Source: Amycolatopsis nigrescens CSC17Ta-90
GTDB lineage: Bacteria; Actinomycetota; Actinomycetes; Mycobacteriales; Pseudonocardiaceae
Assembly: GCF_000384315.1 (NCBI RefSeq)
Contig: NZ_ARVW01000001.1
Location: forward strand, 7,857,001 to 7,921,000
Reading direction: 5' to 3'
Length of the DNA stretch: 64,000 nucleotides
The translations under genes were made by a program, and so were the position numbers. The notes beneath the pieces are model-generated. The model was not told where the DNA came from. It ran no database searches and saw only the letters and a list, made by a program, of their open reading frames with translations. This document shows positions 49,245-56,241 of the stretch, piece by piece. Positions within the stretch are counted from its first letter, which is position 1. Each line of letters begins with the position of its first letter.

Positions 49245-50066
49245 GTGGACGACGCATCCGGTGACCGCCTGTCCAAGGGATTCGAAGACCGCAGGCGCTC
49301 CAGACTCGGCCGCCTGCTCCGGGAGGCCGACCGCAACGACGGCCTGGTCAAGGCCATGCGGACCGCGCGGCGGATCGCGCCGGGCGGTGACGAGCTCTAT
49401 GCCGCGCCGACCGGCGACCGCGCCTCCGACCGCCTCGCGCGGCTGATCAGCCAGGCGGGCACCGAGCAGCCGAGCGCCGTTCGCGAGCTCGGGCTCGCTG
49501 GAGTGCAGGTCTGGCAGGCGCTGAGCAGGTCGAGGGGCCTGCACCCGACCGACTCCGAAGTCACCATCCTGTTCACCGATCTGGTCGAGTTCTCCACCTG
49601 GGCGCTCGAAGTGGGTGACGACAACGTGCTGCGGCTGCTCCGCGCGGTCGGCAGGGCCAGCGACCCGGTGATCACCAGGCACGGCGGCCGGGTGGTGAAG
49701 TCGCTGGGCGACGGGTTGATGGCGGTGTTCGCGGACACCGCGGCCGCCATCGACGCCGCCTACGAAGCGTGCACGGCGGTCAGCGCGATCACCATCGACG
49801 GCTACCGGCCGCAGCTTCGCGCCGGACTGCATTCCGGGCAGCCACGCCGGGTCCGCGACGACTACCTCGGCGTGGACGTCAACATCGCTGCCAGGGTCGC
49901 GAACGCCGCGTCCAGCGGCGAGGTGCTGGTCTCCGGGCCCGCGCTGGAGAACGTGGACGCCGGCCGGTACGTGATCCGGCGCAGGCGCCGGTTCCGGGCC
50001 AAGGGCGCGCCCAAGGACCTGGACGTCTATTCGGTCGTTCCCCGGTTCCCCTCCGGACGATCCTGA
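49245..50066 (+). CDS. Class III nucleotide cyclase-domain protein
   Basis: A protein of about 273 residues with a C-terminal adenylate/guanylate cyclase catalytic domain (about 110-265): EVTILFTDLVEFSTWALEVGDD with the metal-binding Asp, HGGRVVKSLGDGLMAVFAD with the second Asp, RAGLHSGQPRRVRDDYLGVDVNIAARVANAASSGEVLVS with the Asn/Arg transition-state region. The N-terminal 100 residues are helical and basic. GTG 49245 is preferred because AAGG stands 8 nt before it; GTG 49203 is possible. The 3' end overlaps the convergent TetR gene by 40 bp. Likely makes cAMP. Confidence 0.85.
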   Translation: MDDASGDRLSKGFEDRRRSRLGRLLREADRNDGLVKAMRTARRIAPGGDELYAAPTGDRASDRLARLISQAGTEQPSAVRELGLAGVQVWQALSRSRGLHPTDSEVTILFTDLVEFSTWALEVGDDNVLRLLRAVGRASDPVITRHGGRVVKSLGDGLMAVFADTAAAIDAAYEACTAVSAITIDGYRPQLRAGLHSGQPRRVRDDYLGVDVNIAARVANAASSGEVLVSGPALENVDAGRYVIRRRRRFRAKGAPKDLDVYSVVPRFPSGRS

Positions 50067-50653
50067 AGGCGGAGGCTGTCGCTGATCGCGGCGAAGGCGC
50101 GCCGCACGTGGCCGGGCAACGTCCCGGGGGCGCAGCCGGGCAGCCATTCGTCCAGTGCGCAGCGCCAGGTGGCCACGCAGAACTCGATCAGCAGCCGCAG
50201 CTCGAGGCGGTCCGGATCGCCCAGCCTGCCGGCGATTTCGGTCTGGGTCTCGGCGCAGTGCCGCAGGGAGTGCCCATCCAGCGACGGTGACCGCTCGATC
50301 AGTCGAAGGGTGGCCGCGAACCGCCGGTACCAGTCCTCGTCCATCCGGTCGAGGGTGTTCAGCATCGTGTCGCGGAAGACGTCGAGCAGGGGGCCGGACT
50401 TCTCGGTCTCGTCCAGCACCTCCAGGTAGGCGCTCCAGAGCTGCTTGACGGCGGTGAGCGCCACGTCCTCCTTGGAGCGGAAGTTGCGGAAGAACGTCCG
50501 CTTCGACACCTCGACCGCGTCCACGAGTGCGTCGAGCGTGGTGGCGTCGAAACCGTGCTCGGTGAACATCGACACCGCCGTGTCGGCCAGTGCCTGATGG
50601 GTGCGCTGCTTCTTGCGTTCGCGCAGCGTGGTTGGTGCTTCGGAGGTCGGCAC
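50027..50653 (-). CDS. TetR-family regulator
   Basis: A 208-residue TetR regulator: basic N-terminus and helix-turn-helix at residues 12-60 (RERKKQRTHQALADTAVSMFTEHGFDATTLDALVDAVEVSKRTFFRNFRSKEDV), then an all-helical ligand domain. GTG 50653 is the start. It is divergent from a quinone oxidoreductase gene with palindrome GCCACCGAGTGGC in the gap, so it probably represses that gene and itself. Confidence 0.88.
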   Translation of the reverse strand: MPTSEAPTTLRERKKQRTHQALADTAVSMFTEHGFDATTLDALVDAVEVSKRTFFRNFRSKEDVALTAVKQLWSAYLEVLDETEKSGPLLDVFRDTMLNTLDRMDEDWYRRFAATLRLIERSPSLDGHSLRHCAETQTEIAGRLGDPDRLELRLLIEFCVATWRCALDEWLPGCAPGTLPGHVRRAFAAISDSLRLQDRPEGNRGTTE

Positions 50654-50707
50654 GGCAGCAGTCTAGCGAACGTGCTCCCGCAACGCGTATGCTCCTGATA
50701 AGCAAAC

Positions 50708-50720
50708 GCCACCGAGTGGC
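50708..50720. promoter_or_regulatory. Candidate TetR operator
   Basis: GCCAC-CGA-GTGGC, a perfect 5-3-5 palindrome in the 88-bp gap between the TetR and oxidoreductase genes. Confidence 0.45.
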
Positions 50721-50741
50721 ACTCAACTGAGGAGCTTGATC

Positions 50742-51674
50742 ATGCGCGCGATCGTCGTCGACCACACCGCGGCCGGACATCTTTCACTGGCCGAGGTGCC
50801 CGATCCGGTGCCGGCGCCGGACGAGGCCTTGGTGCGGGTCGGGGCGGTCTCGCTCAACTACGGCGAGGTCAAGGGCGCCACCGACCCTGGCACGCCCGAC
50901 GGCACCGTGATCGGCTGGGACGCGGCGGGAGTGGTGGTCCGGGCCGCGGCCGACGGTTCCGGGCCGGCGGCCGGGACCCGCGTGGTCACCCTTGGCGAGA
51001 CCGGCTGGGCCGAGCTGCGCGCGGTGGCCGCCCCGCGGCTCGGCGTCGTGCCGGACGGCGCCGATCTCGGTGCGGTCAGCACGGTCCCGGTCGCCGGGCT
51101 GAGCGCGCTGCACGTGCTGCGCCGGATGGGCCCGGTGCTCGGGCGCCGCGTGCTGATCACCGGCGCCTCGGGCGGGGTCGGCCGGTACGCGGTGCAGCTC
51201 GCCGCCCGTGCCGGGGCGGAGGTGGTGGCGATCAGCGGAAACCCCGCGCAGGAAGCAGCCTTGCGTTCGCTGGGCGCGGACGAGGTGCACGCCGATCCGT
51301 CCACTGTGGAGCGACCGGTGTTCGCGGTGCTGGACAACGTCGGCGGCCGGCAGATGGTGGACGCCTTCGCCGCCGTCGAGGCCGGTGGTGTGCTGGTGAG
51401 CGTGGGACGGTCTGCCGGGGCCGACGCGGTTTTCCCGCCCGACGCGTTCGTGCCCACCGAAGGGCGGCACGACCGGTCGATCCGCACGTTCTTCCTCTTC
51501 GGCGACCCGGCCACGGACTTCTCCGCCGACCTGACCTGGCTGGCCGCCGAAGTGGCCGCGGGCAGGCTCGACCCCGGGATCAGCCGGCGTGGCCCGTGGA
51601 CCGGTTACAGCGAGGCGGCCGAGGCGCTGCTCGGTCGTCGCCTGCACGGCAAGGCGGTGCTGGACGTCGCCTGA
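50742..51674 (+). CDS. Zinc-independent alcohol dehydrogenase / quinone oxidoreductase family protein
   Basis: A 310-residue medium-chain dehydrogenase of the quinone oxidoreductase branch. The N-terminal GroES-like domain ([32 protein letters not shown]) lacks the zinc-ligand Cys/His set, and the Rossmann domain has [30 protein letters not shown]. It should reduce quinones or enones with NADPH. ATG 50742 follows GAGGAG. Divergent TetR gene suggests induction by a reactive compound. Confidence 0.88.
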   Translation: MRAIVVDHTAAGHLSLAEVPDPVPAPDEALVRVGAVSLNYGEVKGATDPGTPDGTVIGWDAAGVVVRAAADGSGPAAGTRVVTLGETGWAELRAVAAPRLGVVPDGADLGAVSTVPVAGLSALHVLRRMGPVLGRRVLITGASGGVGRYAVQLAARAGAEVVAISGNPAQEAALRSLGADEVHADPSTVERPVFAVLDNVGGRQMVDAFAAVEAGGVLVSVGRSAGADAVFPPDAFVPTEGRHDRSIRTFFLFGDPATDFSADLTWLAAEVAAGRLDPGISRRGPWTGYSEAAEALLGRRLHGKAVLDVA

Positions 51675-51735
51675 CCTGCCACGGGAGACCATCGCCAGGA
51701 CCCGGCGACTGTCCGCGGCGGCGACCTGGTGAGTG

Positions 51736-51867
51736 CTAGACCGGTGCCGCGGGTTCGGGGCGCGGAGTTTCGCCGGGGGAGCAGGACTCGAACGTGCCGG
51801 GCCAGTCCACTTCGGACTCGGCGACCAGGATGTCGAAGATCGGCGTCTCGGAGCTGTGCTGGCTCAT
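51736..51867 (-). CDS. Unrecognised 43-residue protein
   Basis: A small reading frame that begins 19 bp after the stop of the sigma-factor gene, with GGGAGG 6 nt before its ATG and very strong third-position G/C preference, so it looks real. The product starts MSQHSSETPIFDILVAES, contains VDWPGTF and a single Cys, is strongly acidic and ends in a Pro-rich tail. I know no family. Its place after a sigma factor could mean a small modulator of it or an unrelated peptide such as a precursor; both are guesses. Confidence 0.6.
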   Translation of the reverse strand: MSQHSSETPIFDILVAESEVDWPGTFESCSPGETPRPEPAAPV

Positions 51868-51886
51868 GGGTTTCCTCCCAGGTAGA

Positions 51887-52660
51887 TCACGGGTACCGTC
51901 CTTCGACCGGTCGCGAGCTGGCGGCCGGCGGCAGTTCGCGGTTGGCTTCGGCGAGCCGGGACGCGACGGTCCAGCAGGACTCGCAGCCGGCGAGGTGGTC
52001 GGCGATCAGCCCGGCTTGGCGTTGCGGCACCCCGCCGCGCACCCACGTGCCCATCCGCCGGCGCGCTGCCAGGCACTGCGGCGTCGTCACCGCCGGGACC
52101 TGTGCCTGCAGGTAGGCCTGGCGCAGCCCCTCCCGCGCCCGCCTGGCCAGCACGGTGACCCCGTTCGGCGAGATGCCCAGCAACGGTGCCAGCTCCCGCG
52201 GCGAGTCGCCCTCGGCCTCGGTCCGCCACAGCACGGTCCGCCACCGGCCCGGCAGGGTGCTGTAGGCGGACCAGACCAGCTGCTCGTTCCACCGCCGGAC
52301 CGCGAGCTCCTCGCCTCCGGCCACGTGCGCGTCCTCCTCCGTCTCCGGTGCCGTCCCGTACAGCTCGATCCGGTTCCGGTGGCGGCCCCAGTTGGCCGCC
52401 AGGTTCCGCATCGTGACCACCAGGTACGGCCGGAGGCTTTCCCGCGGCCCGCTTCCGGCGCGCACGGTGCTCAGTACGCGGATGAACGCCTCCGCGATCA
52501 GGTCGTCGTGGTCGGCGGGCTGGGCCGGCCAGCCCGCGGTGGTCCGGCGCAGCGGCCCGGCATGTCTGCGGAACAGCGCGTCCCACGCGCCGAGATCCCC
52601 GGCACGGACGGCATCGAGCAACACCGCGTCCGGCGGATCGTCCACGATGGCATTCCGCAT
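51887..52660 (-). CDS. ECF sigma factor with fused C-terminal zinc-finger (zf-HC2-like)
   Basis: A 257-residue sigma-70-like protein with region 2 (about 20-85: WDALFRRHAGPLRRTTAGWPAQPADHDDLIAEAFIRVLSTVRAGSG), region 4 (about 120-170: YSTLPGRWRTVLWRTEAEGDSPRELAPLLGISPNGVTVLARRAREGLRQAY) and a C-terminal segment with Cys in PQCLAARRRM and HLAGCESC, the pattern of anti-sigma zinc fingers (HxxxCxxC). The sensor-type zinc domain is thus fused to the sigma factor itself. ATG 52660 has GGAGAA upstream; an in-frame TTG at 52717 exists. It precedes a tiny gene in the same direction. Confidence 0.82.
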   Translation of the reverse strand: MRNAIVDDPPDAVLLDAVRAGDLGAWDALFRRHAGPLRRTTAGWPAQPADHDDLIAEAFIRVLSTVRAGSGPRESLRPYLVVTMRNLAANWGRHRNRIELYGTAPETEEDAHVAGGEELAVRRWNEQLVWSAYSTLPGRWRTVLWRTEAEGDSPRELAPLLGISPNGVTVLARRAREGLRQAYLQAQVPAVTTPQCLAARRRMGTWVRGGVPQRQAGLIADHLAGCESCWTVASRLAEANRELPPAASSRPVEGRYP

Positions 52661-52757
52661 CGCGTTCTCCAGGATCAGTAGTCCGGTCAAGGAGTGAGCA
52701 CGTTTCGTGATCAACAAGCACCCAAAGTAACGGGCACAGCAGTGTACCCGCTACCTC

Positions 52758-53495
52758 GTGACAGATATGCTCCAGGTGATGACACCCGCAGCCGGCTCGC
52801 GCCAGACGGACGGCCGCGCGGCGCGCTGGGCGGGCCAGCGTGATCGCCGCCGCCGGGAGTTCGTCGAGGCCGCGCTGCGCGCGATCGCCGAGCACGGCCC
52901 GGACGTGACCACCGAACAGATCGCCGATGAGGCGGGCGTGGTCCGCACCCGGGTGTACAAGCACTTCGACGACACCGCCGATCTGCAGCGCACCATCGCC
53001 GACCGGGCCGCCGAACTGATCACCGAACAGCTCACCCCGTTGTGGGACCCGAGCGCGACGCCCATGCAGATGATCAGCACGGCGGTCGACGCGCACACCG
53101 GCTGGCTCGCCGAGCACGGCAACCTCTACCGCTATCTGACCAGGCACTCACAGGCCGGGCGGTACGCCGGCCGCGACGCCGTCGCCGACGTCAAGACGAC
53201 CATCGCGCGACAGCTCACCCTGCTGTTCGAGCACTACCTGCGCACCTTCGAACTGGACGTCCGGATCGCCGAAACCCTTGCCTTCGGGCTGGTCGGGCTG
53301 GTCGACTCCAGTACCGCGCAATGGCTGGAGAACCCCCAGCAGGTTGCTCGCGGCGAGCTCGCCGGCCTGCTCACGCACTGGATCTGGCAGATCCTCGACG
53401 GCACACTCCGCGCCGGCGGTGTTGAGCTCGAACCCCATACCCGCCTCGCGGACCAGTCCCGGTCGCCGGTCCCGCCGCCACCGCGCCGGGAATAA
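52758..53495 (+). CDS. TetR-family regulator
   Basis: A 245-residue TetR regulator: helix-turn-helix at about residues 28-75 (RDRRRREFVEAALRAIAEHGPDVTTEQIADEAGVVRTRVYKHFDDTADL) and a helical C-terminal domain with a Pro-rich end. GTG 52758 is the furthest plausible start; ATGs at 52767 and 52779 are also in frame. It faces the sigma-factor gene divergently. The target is unknown; the PPOX gene 30 bp downstream may be co-transcribed. Confidence 0.85.
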   Translation: MTDMLQVMTPAAGSRQTDGRAARWAGQRDRRRREFVEAALRAIAEHGPDVTTEQIADEAGVVRTRVYKHFDDTADLQRTIADRAAELITEQLTPLWDPSATPMQMISTAVDAHTGWLAEHGNLYRYLTRHSQAGRYAGRDAVADVKTTIARQLTLLFEHYLRTFELDVRIAETLAFGLVGLVDSSTAQWLENPQQVARGELAGLLTHWIWQILDGTLRAGGVELEPHTRLADQSRSPVPPPPRRE

Positions 53496-53525
53496 CCCGT
53501 CTCCGGTCGCGACTTGGTCCCGGAC

Positions 53526-53957
53526 ATGACCACCACTTCGTTCAACCCGCGCACGCTGCTCGCGCAGAGCCGGCTCGGTGTCCTCGCGACGATCAAATCG
53601 GACGGCCGTCCGCAGCTTTCCCCCGTCACGCCTTTCTACGACCAGAAGGCCGGTGTTCTCTACGTTTCGATGCGCGACGGCCTGGCCAAGACGTCGAACC
53701 TGCGCCGCGATCCCCGGGCCGCGCTGGAGGTCACCAGCCCCGACGGCTGGGCATGGGCGACCGCCGAAGGCACCGTGGCACTCACCGGGCCGGGAACCGA
53801 CCCCAACGGCCCCGAAGTCGACGCGCTGGTGGAGTACTACCGCCTCGCCGCCGGCGAGCATCCGGACTGGGACGAGTACCGGTCGGTGATGGTGTCCGAC
53901 CGCAGGGTGCTCATGACGATGACGGTCGAGCACGTGTACGGCGCCAGAATTCGCTGA
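53526..53957 (+). CDS. PPOX-class F420/flavin-dependent oxidoreductase
   Basis: A 143-residue split beta-barrel protein of the pyridoxamine 5'-phosphate oxidase-like superfamily: LLAQSRLGVLATIKSDGRPQLSPVTPFYDQKAGVLYVSMRDGLAKTSNLRRDPRAALEV is typical of actinobacterial F420-dependent or heme-binding members (family ending EHVYGA). ATG 53526 gives the usual length. It reduces or binds a small ligand, which cannot be specified. Confidence 0.85.
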   Translation: MTTTSFNPRTLLAQSRLGVLATIKSDGRPQLSPVTPFYDQKAGVLYVSMRDGLAKTSNLRRDPRAALEVTSPDGWAWATAEGTVALTGPGTDPNGPEVDALVEYYRLAAGEHPDWDEYRSVMVSDRRVLMTMTVEHVYGARIR

Positions 53958-54044
53958 CTGCTTGGTGTCGAATCCCGGGTGAGCCGTTCGTGGAGTGGGT
54001 GAGCGGCCGCCACGAGGGCACCGCCTTGAGCGCAGGGGATTGAG

Positions 54045-54941
54045 ATGTCGTACCCGGAACCCCCGGAACCCCCGGAACCCCCGGAACCCCCGGAACCCCC
54101 GGAACCCCCGGAACCCCCGGAACCCATAGCCCGCCGCATGTATGACCTGGTCGAGCCGATCGGTCTGGTGCCCTACCTTGCCGACGGGGCGGACGAGCCC
54201 CTGATGTCGCTGGGCCTGCGCAACCAGTGGGACGCCTACTTCGCCGGACGGGCCGCGCCGTTCGGCCGGTCGGTGCCGGCTGAGGTGGTCCACGCGGTGT
54301 TCTACAACTTCGCCCCTGGCGAGGTGGCACGCCACCTCCCGCGGGTCTGGGACCTGACCACGCCCGAGGCGGCGCTGGCCGCCCGCGAGCGGGGCTGCGT
54401 CGCGGCCCTGCGGCGGATCCTCGGTGAACTCGCCGATGCCCCCGGTGTCGCGCACGCCGGCGACCTCCTGCTGAGGGCGGCGACCAGCGCACCTGTGGAG
54501 GGACGACCCCTCTTCGCAGCGCTGCGCGCGCTCCCGGTACCGCAGGGGGCCGTGGCCAGGTTGTGGCACGCGGCCACCCTGCTCCGCGAGCACCGCGGCG
54601 ACGGCCACACCGTCGCATTGGTGGCCGAGGGCGTCGGCGGGACGGAGGCCCACGTGCTGCACGCCCTGTCCGTTGATATGCCCGCGAAGGAGTTCGGCCG
54701 AGTCGGCCATCTCCCTGCCGCGCAGCTGACCGCGGTCGTCGACGGCATGCGCGCCCGCGGTCTCGTCGGCGCCGACGACTGGCTCACCGCCGCCGGCCGG
54801 GCCACGAAGGAACGAGTCGAAGCGCTGACCGACCGGCTCGCGGAGGCGCCGTACCACGCCCTGGACCCCAGCGAGCTCGACCTCCTCGTCACCGATCTCG
54901 AACCGATCTCAGCCGCCATCCGGCCTGCCTTCCCGTGGTAA
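54045..54941 (+). CDS. SCO6745-family protein with N-terminal PEP repeat
   Basis: A 298-residue protein. After eight PEP tripeptides (residues 4-27), the rest matches the SCO6745 family: ARRMYDLVEPIGLVPYL, LGLRNQWDAYFAGRAAPFG, VPAEVVHAVFYNFAPGEVARHLPRVWD, and a C-terminal helix-turn-helix-like segment ending RVEALTDRLAEAPYHAL. The family is widespread in actinobacteria and uncharacterised. The repeat is not part of the family domain. It is flanked by the PPOX and pentapeptide genes on the same strand. Confidence 0.8.
   Translation: MSYPEPPEPPEPPEPPEPPEPPEPPEPIARRMYDLVEPIGLVPYLADGADEPLMSLGLRNQWDAYFAGRAAPFGRSVPAEVVHAVFYNFAPGEVARHLPRVWDLTTPEAALAARERGCVAALRRILGELADAPGVAHAGDLLLRAATSAPVEGRPLFAALRALPVPQGAVARLWHAATLLREHRGDGHTVALVAEGVGGTEAHVLHALSVDMPAKEFGRVGHLPAAQLTAVVDGMRARGLVGADDWLTAAGRATKERVEALTDRLAEAPYHALDPSELDLLVTDLEPISAAIRPAFPW
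54053..54125. repeat. 9-bp minisatellite, eight copies, in the SCO6745-family gene
   Basis: The unit CCCGGAACC is repeated eight times without error, coding Pro-Glu-Pro each time. Nine is a multiple of three, so copy-number change would alter protein length without breaking the frame. Confidence 0.95.
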
Positions 54942-55021
54942 TCGCCGACTGCAGTCCGAAAGCGGAGGCCGCAGCTTGCTAGCGTCTTGGCTTCGGCGGG
55001 ACGGTGCGGCAAGGAGGATCG

Positions 55022-56140
55022 GTGGCCTGGGCGGACCTTTTGCCATCGTGGGTTTCGGTCGAGCAGTGGCTCGCGCGGAACTGGTGGCAGGTTTCCGTCC
55101 CGGTCTTCGTGCTGCTCTGCCTTTGGCTGCTCAGGCGAAGTCGTTCCGGCGAGCCGGATCGAACCGAACTGACCATGCCGGCGCCGTTGTCGAGGCGCGC
55201 GATCGCGGTGGGCAGCTTGCTGGTGCTGATCGTGGGGGTGGCGGCCGTGACGTTGCTGCTGCGCTTCTACGGCGGTGGTGCGCCGAAGGACCAGCTGGAT
55301 GCCATCCGGACGGCCGGAACCATTGTGGTGGGAACCGGCGGTGCGGTCGCGTTGTTGCTGACCGCCCGCCGGCAGCGCTCGATGGAACTCACGCTCAAGC
55401 ACCAGGAGCAGGTCGCCGCCGACACCAGTCAGGACGCGGCGGAGCGGCGCGTCACCGAGCTCTACACCAAAGCCGTGGAGCAGTTGGGTGCCGACAACGC
55501 GATGGCGCGCGTCGGTGCCCTTTACGCCCTCGAGCGACTGGCGGAAAGCGCGCCGGAGCAGCGCGACACGGTGATCGAGGTGGTCTGCGCCTACCTGCGC
55601 ATGCCGTATCAGGCTCAGGACGAGGAATTCGTGCGCGAGCGCCAGGCGCGACTCGCGGCGACCTCGATTCTGCACCGGCACCGCAGCGGGGTCGGTAGCC
55701 GGATCTGGGAGACGCGACAGCCCGTCGACCTCAGCGGGGCGAATCTCACGGACGCCGATCTCGGCGGCATCAGGCTGGTCGGCGGAAACCTGATCGACTG
55801 CGACCTGGAGCAGGCCGATCTCGGTGGTGCGAATCTGACCAGTGGGTATCTGCTGTACGCGAATCTCAAAGGTGCCTATCTCGACGGTGCCGTTCTGCAT
55901 CGGGCCACCCTGGAACATGCCTGCCTCGAAGACGCCGAGCTGAGCGGTGCGGTGCTGGTCTGGGCGTCGCTGCGAGGTGCCCAGCTCGGCGGCGCCCGCT
56001 GGAGCGGGCAGACCAGATGGCCGCGGGGCCTCCGTGCCCTCGTGCGAGCCGCGTCGACCGAGGGAGTGGACGGCAGCTACCGCATCCAGGCGGGCTGGCG
56101 GGTACCGATGAGCCTGGAAGTCGCCGCGGACCGGGACTGA
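55022..56140 (+). CDS. Membrane-anchored pentapeptide-repeat protein
   Basis: A 372-residue protein with two N-terminal membrane segments (about 22-37 and 64-84), a helical middle with RRVTELYTKAVEQLGADNAMARVGALYALERLAE, and about 10-12 pentapeptide repeats (residues 240-335, A(D/N)LxX pattern such as GANLTDADLGGIRL, ADLGGANLTSGYLLYANL). GTG 55022 has AAGGAGG. This architecture is common in actinobacteria; unlike soluble Qnr/MfpA proteins it is membrane-bound, so gyrase protection should not be assumed. Confidence 0.87.
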   Translation: MAWADLLPSWVSVEQWLARNWWQVSVPVFVLLCLWLLRRSRSGEPDRTELTMPAPLSRRAIAVGSLLVLIVGVAAVTLLLRFYGGGAPKDQLDAIRTAGTIVVGTGGAVALLLTARRQRSMELTLKHQEQVAADTSQDAAERRVTELYTKAVEQLGADNAMARVGALYALERLAESAPEQRDTVIEVVCAYLRMPYQAQDEEFVRERQARLAATSILHRHRSGVGSRIWETRQPVDLSGANLTDADLGGIRLVGGNLIDCDLEQADLGGANLTSGYLLYANLKGAYLDGAVLHRATLEHACLEDAELSGAVLVWASLRGAQLGGARWSGQTRWPRGLRALVRAASTEGVDGSYRIQAGWRVPMSLEVAADRD

Positions 56141-56241
56141 GTGCGGCTGACAGGGCCCGGAAGAACAAGACTGTTTCTCGGTGGGGCCGCCAGGCACGCT
56201 GAGGACCGGGGCCTGACACGGAGGATCGGCCCGGATCACCG

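Noticed and set aside
54053..54125. CRISPR or tandem operator array
   Set aside because: It is a coding minisatellite in frame with the SCO6745-family gene, with no spacers.
53837..54618. Minus-strand frames rich in Gly-Ser-Gly or Gly-Val-Pro repeats
   Set aside because: They are translations of the opposite strand of the PEP minisatellite.
55022..56140. Qnr/MfpA-type gyrase-protecting protein
   Set aside because: The repeat block is short and the protein has two membrane segments, unlike soluble Qnr/MfpA.
56141..56241. Rifamycin-associated element upstream of HelD
   Set aside because: No long palindrome of the expected type is present in the 100 bp before the gene.
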